Of a stretch of DNA of 20,876 bases, positions 14,687-20,876 are shown in pieces. The notes beneath the pieces are model-generated. The model worked only from the letters and a program-made list of their open reading frames with translations, searched no databases and had not been told where the DNA came from. Origin of the DNA: Candidatus Poribacteria bacterium (GTDB lineage: Bacteria > Poribacteria > WGA-4E > WGA-3G); NCBI GenBank assembly GCA_007571355.1, contig RKRO01000137.1, positions 1 to 20,876 of the forward strand, read 5' to 3'. Both the position numbers and the translations under genes were made by a program. Numbering within the stretch: position 1 is the first letter of the stretch; each line of letters opens with the position of its first letter.

Positions 14687-14869
14687 ATGCCTATTTTTGA
14701 ATACCACTGCAACGACTGCAGCACTGCGTTTGAGGTGCTTGAACGCTCGAATAATATAGACAAACCGGCGAAATGCCCGAGTTGTGGCACACACGACACA
14801 AAGAAGCGTTTCTCCGCGTTCGCTACCGCTGGTACCCAGAAGGAGACCGTTAGCGAAAGGACGACCTGA
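14687..14869 (+). CDS. FmdB-family zinc-ribbon protein
   Basis: This 60-residue protein begins MPIFEYHCNDCSTAFEVLE with a second knuckle CPSCG, the exact plan of FmdB/CxxC_CxxC_SSSS putative regulatory proteins (four Zn cysteines). The family's role is unproven; transcriptional regulation has been suggested for some members. GAGG precedes the ATG. It starts 9 bases after the CARDB/YdjY gene, implying co-transcription, and a terminator follows within 50 bases. Confidence 0.85.
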   Translation: MPIFEYHCNDCSTAFEVLERSNNIDKPAKCPSCGTHDTKKRFSAFATAGTQKETVSERTT

Positions 14870-14915
14870 GTGATTCCAGCAAGCGGCAGTCTGTCGTAGC
14901 CAAACCCTATTATGG

Positions 14916-14959
14916 AGACACCTAAGGGATAGTATCTATCTAATCAGGGGTGTCTTTTT
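14916..14959 (+). terminator. Rho-independent terminator after the FmdB gene
   Basis: AGACACC (14916-14922) pairs with GGTGTCT (14949-14955) and is followed by TTTT (T run 14955-14959). A nested stem GATAG/CTATC lies in the loop. It closes the CARDB/YdjY-FmdB transcription unit just before holA. Confidence 0.7.
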
Positions 14960-15029
14960 GTTTGCAGACCCATAATCCCACTGTATGCGCAACTATTTCC
15001 TACCGAATTACACATCTAAAGGAAACCCA

Positions 15030-16445
15030 ATGAAACAGAAACCAGCAACGCCACCAAATATCTCCCGAGAAATTCAAGACAATAAAGTGTTTCCGGTGTA
15101 TCTGCTCTGTGGAGAGGAGAATTTTCTTATTGAGGGGACCCTCAAACAGATGCTTGACCATCTACTTGTCCCGGAAACGCGCGATTTCAATCTCACCTTT
15201 TTAGAGGATGCGAATATAACGATTCGAGAAATTCTAACACAGGTTGATCTCTATCCGGTTATGGCAGACCGACGGATCGTTGTTGTCCGAGACGCGCCAT
15301 TCTTTAAAACTCAGCAACGCTCAGCACCGATAACAATTATCCGAAACGCATTTAAAACTGAAACGACAAATCCGTCGAAAACTATCTCTACATTGGCAAA
15401 ACTTTTAGAAGTGAGTCCGCATCAGATCGCCGAAAATCATCTCGGTTATATAAGTGCTGTTGATTCGCTCATTGATGAATTAAACACAAAACTCACCGAT
15501 GAAGAGCGCAGGTTCTTGGAACGTTTACCGCAAATTGCGCAGCAGCTTGACACATATACCACCACAGAGCCTGATGATACCGGAGATGTCGCTGTACTCC
15601 TTGATTGGCTTCAAGGCGATTTACCGAAACATAGTGTGCTGATATTTACAGTGCAGGGGGCAGTAAACGAACGGAACCAGGTTGTTAAAGCCATTGAGAC
15701 TGTCGGACGCTACCGGTCTTTCAATCCAGTGGAAGCAGGGCAGTCGCTAAACCGGGACCCGCTCTATAAAAAGGTCTCAGACAAATTCTCCGAATACGAT
15801 AAACAGATAACACCGCGGGCATTCTCTATTCTTCGGACGCGAACGGGTGGTGATATGCACACCATCGCTGAAGCGATCAATAAAATCGTCAACTTTGTTG
15901 GTGATAAACGCCAAGTAGACGAACGAGATGTCCGAAATATGGTGGCACAGCATACGTTTGACAGCATTTTTGACCTTACGGATGCAATAGGGAAACGCTC
16001 GGTTGGGCAGGCAGTAAAGAGCCTTCACGAGGTGTTAGCAAGTGATCAAGAACCTATTGTGGTGAATGCAGCAATCACACGCCACTTCCGGTTCGCGCTC
16101 CAAGCCAAACTCATCGCTGACAGAAAAGGACTTCGACCGCTCCGAAGCCGCATGCCGTTTGCTGAATTTACAAAAAATATCTTCCAACCGCTTGCTGGAG
16201 AAGTAGGGGACATCTTACCGAAGTCAGCCACGCATAACATTCTGAAGCAGAACCCGTACGTCGCGTATAAAATTTTTCAGACGCTTCATGCTTTTACGGT
16301 GGCTGAACTGGTCGATGCAATCGAACAGACCCTTGTCGTCGATACTGAATTGAAGACAAGCGTCGCAGATGATGCATGTATTTTAGAGCAGTTAGTGTGT
16401 GAACTTTGTGCCAGTTCAACAGGGAGAAGGTCTACATCCTTCTAA
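15030..16445 (+). CDS. holA: DNA polymerase III subunit delta, with insertion
   Basis: Delta opens the sliding clamp as part of the clamp loader. The start at 15030 (471 residues) has AAGGA 6 bases upstream; an ATG at 14985 is in frame but lacks a site. Hallmarks are FPVYLLCGEENFLIEGTLKQ at the N-terminus, RRIVVVRDAPFF (81-92), LPKHSVLIFTV (198-208), a TGGDMHTIAEAINKI-type helix, and the C-terminal collar domain with FRFALQAKLI. Family members are usually about 330-350 residues. The excess lies at about 93-188, a polar helical insertion between two strands of the AAA+-like core, including LTDEERRFLERLPQIAQQL. It is cytoplasmic and likely monocistronic or shared with the downstream recombinase (75-base gap). 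Confidence 0.85.
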   Translation: MKQKPATPPNISREIQDNKVFPVYLLCGEENFLIEGTLKQMLDHLLVPETRDFNLTFLEDANITIREILTQVDLYPVMADRRIVVVRDAPFFKTQQRSAPITIIRNAFKTETTNPSKTISTLAKLLEVSPHQIAENHLGYISAVDSLIDELNTKLTDEERRFLERLPQIAQQLDTYTTTEPDDTGDVAVLLDWLQGDLPKHSVLIFTVQGAVNERNQVVKAIETVGRYRSFNPVEAGQSLNRDPLYKKVSDKFSEYDKQITPRAFSILRTRTGGDMHTIAEAINKIVNFVGDKRQVDERDVRNMVAQHTFDSIFDLTDAIGKRSVGQAVKSLHEVLASDQEPIVVNAAITRHFRFALQAKLIADRKGLRPLRSRMPFAEFTKNIFQPLAGEVGDILPKSATHNILKQNPYVAYKIFQTLHAFTVAELVDAIEQTLVVDTELKTSVADDACILEQLVCELCASSTGRRSTSF

Positions 16446-16520
16446 TATATAGGGTAACCGCTGGCGTTTTTATTCCGTTTTATTTACTAATATACAAGCA
16501 TTTATAGGAAGGAGTTTTGA

Positions 16521-17288
16521 ATGAAAGGCACAAGACCTTTGGATAATACCGAGATCCGGAAGGTAGCGGAAGCGTTTAACGGTACTTTTACCGTTCGAAA
16601 TCGGAATCTATTTATGTTAGGTGTATCCGTTGGCGGACGGATTAGCGAACTGCTTGCGTTGAAAGTGGGAGATGTATGGCAAAACGGCAAACCTGTCAAG
16701 GATTTGCTGTTTGCTCGGAGCATTGTGAAAGGCGGTGAGGTATCGAGAGCCGTGCCTGTCAATGTAGACGGTAGAGAAGCAATTGAGGCACTCATTGCTT
16801 GGCATGCTGAACAATACGCGGATATTGATGCCACGCGCCCCCTGTTTCCATCCCGGAAAGGGAGAGGGACGAAGCCGATGACGAGAATAGCGGCGCACGA
16901 TGTGCTAAAGCCTGCGTTTGAATTGGCAGGTTTAAATGGTAAACTCGGCACGCATTCCCTGCGGAAGTCTTACGCGCAGCGCCTATATGAACAGACGAAC
17001 GATATTTATGCCGTGCAAGAGATGTTAGGACATAAAAGTGTCGTAACAACCCAGCGGTACTTAGGTGTAAATTACGCCAGCGTCCGTGCTGCGTCAGAGG
17101 CGATGTCCATTCATGCCGAATCTAACAGTAGTGCCAAAACGTTAAGTTCGGTAAATGATGCCTCGGATGACGAACTTTTAATCGAATTGCTCCGGAGAGG
17201 ATACGATGTTACACGTCTACTGCAGAAAAGTGAATCAGAACAACCTTTTCAACTCTCAGAGGAGAAAACAGCATCAAGATTTGTCTAA
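16521..17288 (+). CDS. Tyrosine recombinase, catalytic domain only
   Basis: This site-specific DNA strand-exchange enzyme is 255 residues long. Catalytic residues are complete: R40 (GGRISELLAL), K70 (IVKGGE), H145 and R148 (THSLRKSYA), H171 (GHKSVVTTQRY) and nucleophile Y180. The domain begins almost directly at the N-terminus, so the usual SAM-like core-binding domain is absent or reduced. A polar tail of about 65 residues follows, with a helical SSVNDASDDELLIELL segment. GGAAGGAG lies 6 bases before the ATG, so the start is firm and not a truncation. It could be a Xer-like housekeeping or mobile-element enzyme; no att site, cargo or phage genes are visible. Two small membrane-protein genes follow. 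Confidence 0.85.
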   Translation: MKGTRPLDNTEIRKVAEAFNGTFTVRNRNLFMLGVSVGGRISELLALKVGDVWQNGKPVKDLLFARSIVKGGEVSRAVPVNVDGREAIEALIAWHAEQYADIDATRPLFPSRKGRGTKPMTRIAAHDVLKPAFELAGLNGKLGTHSLRKSYAQRLYEQTNDIYAVQEMLGHKSVVTTQRYLGVNYASVRAASEAMSIHAESNSSAKTLSSVNDASDDELLIELLRRGYDVTRLLQKSESEQPFQLSEEKTASRFV

Positions 17289-17383
17289 AAATCAATTTTG
17301 CACACCTTTTTTACTCTCTTTTTCTGTTCCGCCGACTCTAATAAAATAAGACTATATTTATGCCAAAGTTGGAGGTATTGAAA

Positions 17384-17620
17384 ATGGGAGAAGTTGTTCT
17401 GATTATCGCTATTATATTCGGAAGTATCGCGATAACGGCACTCGGATGTGTCTGGATGGGTACGTCCTACGCTGCGAAGAAAAAGGGTCTAAAGAAAGGA
17501 GCATCGCAACGTGAGGTAGAAGCACTGCATCAGAAAGTAGCAGACGTTCAACAAGAAATTGATGTGCTGAAAAATGAAGTGAAACGACTCATCAACATCG
17601 CTAAAGGTGTTGATGCGTAA
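17384..17620 (+). CDS. Small single-TM, coiled-coil protein (first of a paralogous pair)
   Basis: This 78-residue protein has one membrane helix at its N-terminus (about 3-26), a basic KKKGLKKG stop-transfer stretch, then heptad-patterned EVEALHQKVADVQQEIDVLK to the end. The topology resembles PspB-type proteins but there is no clear sequence match. TALGCVWMGTSY is shared with ILACVWVFTAY in the next gene, so the two are likely paralogs. GGAGG sits 8 bases before the ATG at 17384, favouring it over an in-frame ATG at 17360. Function is unknown. Confidence 0.7.
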   Translation: MGEVVLIIAIIFGSIAITALGCVWMGTSYAAKKKGLKKGASQREVEALHQKVADVQQEIDVLKNEVKRLINIAKGVDA

Positions 17621-17634
17621 GGAGGGGAACGGTT

Positions 17635-17964
17635 ATGCCTGTGCTACTGCTGATATTCGTCGGATTGGTGTTCTTCCTTGTTGTTACGTTTGCTGCTGCG
17701 GTTACCACTGTTATTGCAATAGTGATCGGAACGACAACAGTCACTATACTTGCGTGTGTCTGGGTGTTTACGGCGTATCACCTTAAAAAATCGGGATACG
17801 CACCGAAAACGGCTCAAGAAACCTATCGCCAAGTTGACTCGGATTTAAAACAGATGGTTGGGGATCTGCAGGAAATTCGTTCTGAATTGGAAGAAGTTGA
17901 GCCACATCTACGAAATATGGAATTTTTAAAGTACGCCCGTCAGAATCGCAACGGAGAAAAATAA
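17635..17964 (+). CDS. Small TM, coiled-coil protein (second of a paralogous pair)
   Basis: This 109-residue protein has a long hydrophobic N-terminus (about 2-46, one long or two short membrane helices) and a basic turn HLKKSG. A charged coiled-coil-like region follows (VDSDLKQMVGDLQEIRSELEEVE) to near the end. It shares [AI]L[GA]CVWxxT[SA]Y plus KKxG with the preceding gene. A very strong AAGGAGGGG site and a 14-base intergenic gap indicate co-translation. Partner, pathway and substrate are unknown; the pair could form a membrane-tethered coiled-coil complex facing the cytoplasm. A strong terminator follows. Confidence 0.75.
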   Translation: MPVLLLIFVGLVFFLVVTFAAAVTTVIAIVIGTTTVTILACVWVFTAYHLKKSGYAPKTAQETYRQVDSDLKQMVGDLQEIRSELEEVEPHLRNMEFLKYARQNRNGEK

Positions 17965-17967
17965 GTC

Positions 17968-17998
17968 ATAGGCAGGACATATATTGTCCTGCCTATTT
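17968..17998 (+). terminator. Rho-independent terminator after the small membrane pair
   Basis: ATAGGCAGGACA (17968-17979) and TGTCCTGCCTAT (17985-17996) form a perfect 12-bp stem with loop TATAT. The stem overlaps and is followed by a short T run. It is the strongest terminator in the window and may act from both directions. Confidence 0.75.
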
Positions 17999-18037
17999 CG
18001 CGTACTAAAGTAATGTGAGTTCGAAGTAGGAGGTTTT

Positions 18038-18814
18038 ATGAGAACTATCATGATTCTTGGCACTTATCACATGGACAACCCAGGATCCGATGCTGTCAAC
18101 TTTGAAGCAGATGACGTGCTAACCGCTAAAAGACAGCGTGAACTTTAGCAACTCATTGAACGGCTCGCGCGATTTAATCCCACCAAGATAGCCGTTGAGG
18201 CAGATACCAGCCTTGACGCTGAAGTCAACGCAAAGTACCAAGATTACCTGAATGGTGTATATCAGCCGGGGCGAAGTGAAGGCGAGCAAGTCAGTTTTCC
18301 TCTGGCGCGAAAGATGCAACATTCAAAGATTTACTGTGTTGACTGGTTTCAGACGGCAGACGAAGAAGAAACGGTGGATGTTGAGGCTTTTGCAAAGACT
18401 CATAACCAAAGCGGATTACTGGAGAAAGCCAACGCGATGGTGCAAGCAATGGCGCAAGACCCTCTTACTACCCTCGCGGAGATCCAGAAAACTGGGAGTG
18501 TGATTGACATGCTCCGTTTTCTCAATCAGGAAGAGACCATTTGTATTTTACATGAGATTAACATGCTACCGCAGTTCACACTCGCCCAAATCGGTACAGT
18601 CGACCAATATGTCGGACTGGATTGGTTATTAGGCTGGTACGAAAGAAATCTCAAAATCTTTGTGAACCTAACGCGCATCACCGAATCTGATGACGACCGG
18701 ATTCTACTGATTATTGGTGCCGGGCATGTCTTCCTCGTTCAGCAGTTCCTTGAAGATTCAGAGGACTATATAATCGAAAGCCCTCTCGAATACCTGGATA
18801 GCGCGGTGATGTAG
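18038..18814 (+). pseudogene. DUF5694 (TraB/GumN-like) protein interrupted by in-frame TAG
   Basis: AGGAGG lies 4 bases before ATG 18038, which opens MRTIMILGTYHMDNPGSD, the characteristic start of DUF5694 proteins, and continues ADDVLTAKRQREL. Codon 37 (18146-18148) is TAG. The same frame then continues without break as QLIERLARFNPTKIAVEAD and on to GAGHVFLVQQFLEDS, ending at TAG 18812. Without the stop the product would be 258 residues, about the family length. A single C-to-T change in a CAG codon would explain it. Several window genes end normally in TAG, so general stop recoding is unlikely. The options are recent mutation, assembly error or read-through. Family function is poorly known; some relatives are putative metal-dependent hydrolases. 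Confidence 0.75.
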
Positions 18815-18856
18815 ACTTCTTACCCTAAAAAGTGATTGGGAGTATATACGAGGTAT

Positions 18857-18914
18857 AGGTGCTAATATCACCTGATTTAGAGTATCGACTTGGAGATGCC
18901 AAGTTCGCGTTTTT
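18857..18914. terminator. Convergent intergenic hairpins with T run
   Basis: AGGTG (18857-18861) pairs with CACCT (18869-18873). ACTTGG (18888-18893) pairs with CCAAGT (18899-18904), followed by tcgcgTTTTT on the plus strand. They lie between the convergent DUF5694 and metallophosphoesterase genes. The second is the better plus-strand terminator, though the T run is offset by about five bases. Confidence 0.5.
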
Positions 18915-18920
18915 CAAGTC

Positions 18921-20117
18921 CTAAAAGATCAACCATCGGTGAAAGAAAACGCCTCTGCCTTCGGGTTCAACCACGCGCAACAATATCTTTCCGTCGGTGA
19001 AAAAATCCACTGCCATAAAACCTGTATGCTGATGCGCAAATAGGGTATTTGCCCCAGACGACACTTCTGTTACTTTTCTACTGGAGGCGGCCCCGCTAAC
19101 GAGGAAATAATCAACAATCTCACCTTTTAAGACTTGTAAAGAGTGTTCATGTCCCGAGGCATAGATTAAAAGTGATGTATCTTGATGTGAGGGTCTCCGC
19201 GCAGAAAATGCTCGGTTGAGTTGCACTACCCAATTGTTGTATGGTGCGCTGCCTATATCTTGGTCGAGCTTATAAAGATGGCCTCTTGTGTAGGCATACA
19301 TTGAACCGAGAATCGGGGTTGGAATCCAGAGCCATTTTTTGACGACTCTGGCAGCAAAAAAATGAGATTTCCAGTCAAAATAGCCTCCGTGTGGACCGTA
19401 ACTCTGCAATGGATGGTGTCCGACAACAATAACCGGCAATTCTGTATCCAACAGTGTTATAAGTTCTGCTATAACCGTTTCGGGTGATTTTTGCGCTTTT
19501 TGGTGTTGATGGAGCCACCATTGTGTATCCAAAATAATAAGTCGGACTGCAGGATCAGTTTTCGGCAACTCGATTGCAACAGGTCCGGGTGACCCTCCAG
19601 ATGGTAGAAAATTCCGTTCACCGACAAGCGCGTCATTGATAAACTTCTCTTGTGCAAGCAGCGCGCTATACCCTTCCGATTTCCCGCTTGCCCAATCGTG
19701 GTTTCCGGGGATGAAAAGTCCATGGACACCCGCAGCTTTGACAACAGAGAGTTGGGGACCGAGTCGTGCTGATGCTTCATGTTTTCGACTTTCTGTCATT
19801 CCATCCGGATACATATTGTCCCCTAAAAAGACGATACTCGTTTTCGCAGCGTCTTTCCGTGCCCATTCACCGAGGGTCTTTAAAACAGGCTCATCAGGTT
19901 TCGGTGCTCCACCATCGCCGAGTAACAAAAGACGATAACGGAGTACGCCTCCTGTTTCACTCTCACGTCTTTCAATATCAGGTATCTCTGGATGGTAATA
20001 CGGTTTGGTATGGCTACATCCAGCACTTGTCAACTGTATCAGTTGAATGATACAACAGAGGATTACAATGTAATGCGTGAACTTCGGACGTTTGAAGGGG
20101 TAGGCATTAAATTTCAT
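18921..20117 (-). CDS. Exported metallophosphoesterase
   Basis: The 398-residue product belongs to the calcineurin-like phosphoesterases, with a layout like purple-acid-phosphatase relatives. Metal-binding motifs appear in order: GDGG (D68), FLGDNMYPDG (D100), PGNHDW (N139, H140), VGHHPL (H234, H235) and ASGHEHSLQ (H323, H325). It has a hydrophobic export signal at residues 14-33 ending SAGC, a weak lipobox with C34, so it may be a lipoprotein. Substrate is unknown. There is no good Shine-Dalgarno before ATG 20117. It is on the same strand as, and 61 bases after, a sulfatase gene, an arrangement consistent with a degradative or salvage role outside the cytoplasm. Confidence 0.88.
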   Translation of the reverse strand: MKFNAYPFKRPKFTHYIVILCCIIQLIQLTSAGCSHTKPYYHPEIPDIERRESETGGVLRYRLLLLGDGGAPKPDEPVLKTLGEWARKDAAKTSIVFLGDNMYPDGMTESRKHEASARLGPQLSVVKAAGVHGLFIPGNHDWASGKSEGYSALLAQEKFINDALVGERNFLPSGGSPGPVAIELPKTDPAVRLIILDTQWWLHQHQKAQKSPETVIAELITLLDTELPVIVVGHHPLQSYGPHGGYFDWKSHFFAARVVKKWLWIPTPILGSMYAYTRGHLYKLDQDIGSAPYNNWVVQLNRAFSARRPSHQDTSLLIYASGHEHSLQVLKGEIVDYFLVSGAASSRKVTEVSSGANTLFAHQHTGFMAVDFFTDGKILLRVVEPEGRGVFFHRWLIF

Positions 20118-20178
20118 ATTTTGCTAAGGCTAACAATCGAATTGTTAAGATAACGACCTGTTTTAGAAGCAATTTATT

Positions 20179-20876
20179 TTAATCTATGGCGGCAATTGGA
20201 CGATGTGGGTCAATGAACCTGTTATACTCATCTTTGCGGCGTGGTTCAGGCAGTGCATCGACTTTCGCACGCAGCCTTGAAAGCGCGTCGGCATATATTG
20301 GTACGTCAATCAAGTTGTTTCGTTCCTCAGGGTCTTTGGAGAGATCAAAGAGTTGTTCGGGCCACCCTTTATCATTGTCGAATTTAAAATACTTTAAGTT
20401 GCCCTCTTTGACCATCACAGAGGGACCATTTTGGGCGCGCCAGAGTTCGCTGTAAACGGTATCCTGCCAATTCGTCGTATCCCCTTCAAGGAGTGGCACG
20501 AGCGAGTTTCCATCAAGTTCATCGGGTGCAGGAATCTCTGCTAACGCACATATTGTTGGAAACAGATCCACTAACGATACGTTCTGCTCAATAATTTTCG
20601 CCTCTTTCCCAAATCGCTTTGGATACCAGATGGAAAGCGGCACCCGTGCCGAAGCCTCAAAGTAACTCTGTTTCTCCCAGAGTCCTTTTGTGCCGAGCAT
20701 CTCACCGTGGTCAGAGAGGAAAATGATAATAAAATCGTCCAAAACATTCAAATGTTCCAGTTGCGGAATAACCCGACCGAATTGGGTATCCATCCACTCA
20801 ATCATGCCGTAGTATGCCGCGGTGGCTCGGTGTGCCTGACGGTAGGTTACATCTTCTCCAATTCGTACTCTAAAGA
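20179..20876 (-). CDS. Sulfatase, C-terminal part (5' end outside window)
   Basis: The frame stays open to the window edge (FRVRIGEDVTYRQAHRATA precedes the first internal Met), so the N-terminal half with the formylglycine-forming Cys/Ser motif is not seen. Visible sulfatase signs are FLSDHGEMLG (metal-ligand Asp/His region), GLWEKQSYFEASARVPLSIWYP and DLFPTICALAEI. The C-terminal LFDLSKDPEERNNL segment is typical of iduronate-2-sulfatase/choline-sulfatase-type enzymes. It hydrolyses sulfate esters, probably of polysaccharides or small molecules; export cannot be checked. It is upstream of the metallophosphoesterase on the same strand. Confidence 0.9.
   Translation of the reverse strand, partial: FRVRIGEDVTYRQAHRATAAYYGMIEWMDTQFGRVIPQLEHLNVLDDFIIIFLSDHGEMLGTKGLWEKQSYFEASARVPLSIWYPKRFGKEAKIIEQNVSLVDLFPTICALAEIPAPDELDGNSLVPLLEGDTTNWQDTVYSELWRAQNGPSVMVKEGNLKYFKFDNDKGWPEQLFDLSKDPEERNNLIDVPIYADALSRLRAKVDALPEPRRKDEYNRFIDPHRPIAAID

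Noticed and set aside
16461..16475. CTGGCGTT upstream of the recombinase matching the right end of the 154-bp repeat
   Set aside because: Only 8 bases match, and the flanking inverted-repeat sequence ATCAAA is absent, so chance is likely.
18038..18814. Genome-wide reassignment of TAG as a sense codon
   Set aside because: thrC and the CARDB/YdjY gene both end naturally at TAG, so TAG is an ordinary stop here.
1..20876. CRISPR array, prophage or toxin-antitoxin system
   Set aside because: No regularly spaced direct repeats, phage structural genes or recognisable toxin/antitoxin pair were seen; the repeats found are isolated palindromes or a MITE-like pair.

Overview
The window reads as part of a bacterial chromosome from an uncultured, Gram-negative-type lineage. 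It has a tripartite RND efflux system with an outer-membrane channel, lipoprotein and signal-peptide proteins, sulfatase and metallophosphoesterase genes, and large secreted CARDB/YdjY-type proteins. Together with many short hairpin-bearing intergenic repeats, this mix resembles Candidatus Poribacteria or neighbouring PVC/FCB-like lineages. That placement is inference from gene style only. TAG, TGA and TAA all serve as ordinary stops.

Layout. (1) 1-2125, plus strand: the 3' part of an ornithine-carbamoyltransferase-like gene, then threonine synthase. A 154-bp MITE-like repeat lies between them and runs into the start region of thrC. (2) 2133-2879, minus: an unrecognised secreted protein, convergent with thrC. 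(3) 2880-3442: a gene-free, repeat-rich stretch holding the second MITE-like copy, which is flanked by a perfect direct repeat. (4) 3443-9827, minus: a heavy-metal-type RND efflux operon in the order outer-membrane factor (split by a frameshift), His-rich membrane-fusion protein, CzcA/CusA-like pump. Upstream of it are a palindrome, tandem hairpin repeats and a small Cys/His-containing secreted protein (10074-10532). (5) 10533-11150: a mostly non-coding stretch with dispersed repeat motifs and a plausible promoter. (6) 11151-14869, plus: a secreted beta-propeller protein, a very large CARDB / alpha-alpha toroid / CARDB / YdjY-like exported protein, and a tiny FmdB-type zinc ribbon, closed by a rho-independent terminator. 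(7) 15030-17964, plus: holA (DNA polymerase III delta) with an unusual insertion, a short catalytic-domain-only tyrosine recombinase, and two small paralogous single-TM/coiled-coil proteins, closed by a strong terminator. (8) 18038-18814, plus: a DUF5694 (TraB/GumN-like) gene interrupted by an in-frame TAG. (9) 18921-20876, minus: a metallophosphoesterase and the C-terminal part of a sulfatase.

Functional links. The efflux genes form one clear unit, with the small Cys/His protein as a likely accessory. The CARDB/YdjY protein and the FmdB zinc ribbon are nearly contiguous and probably co-transcribed. The two small membrane proteins form a tight pair after the recombinase. I saw no CRISPR array, no tRNA or rRNA, no phage structural genes and no complete autonomous transposon. 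The observations most worth a second look are the MITE/thrC junction, the apparent hairpin duplication in the membrane-fusion protein, the multidomain CARDB/YdjY protein, the paired TM/coiled-coil paralogs, and the two single-lesion broken genes.
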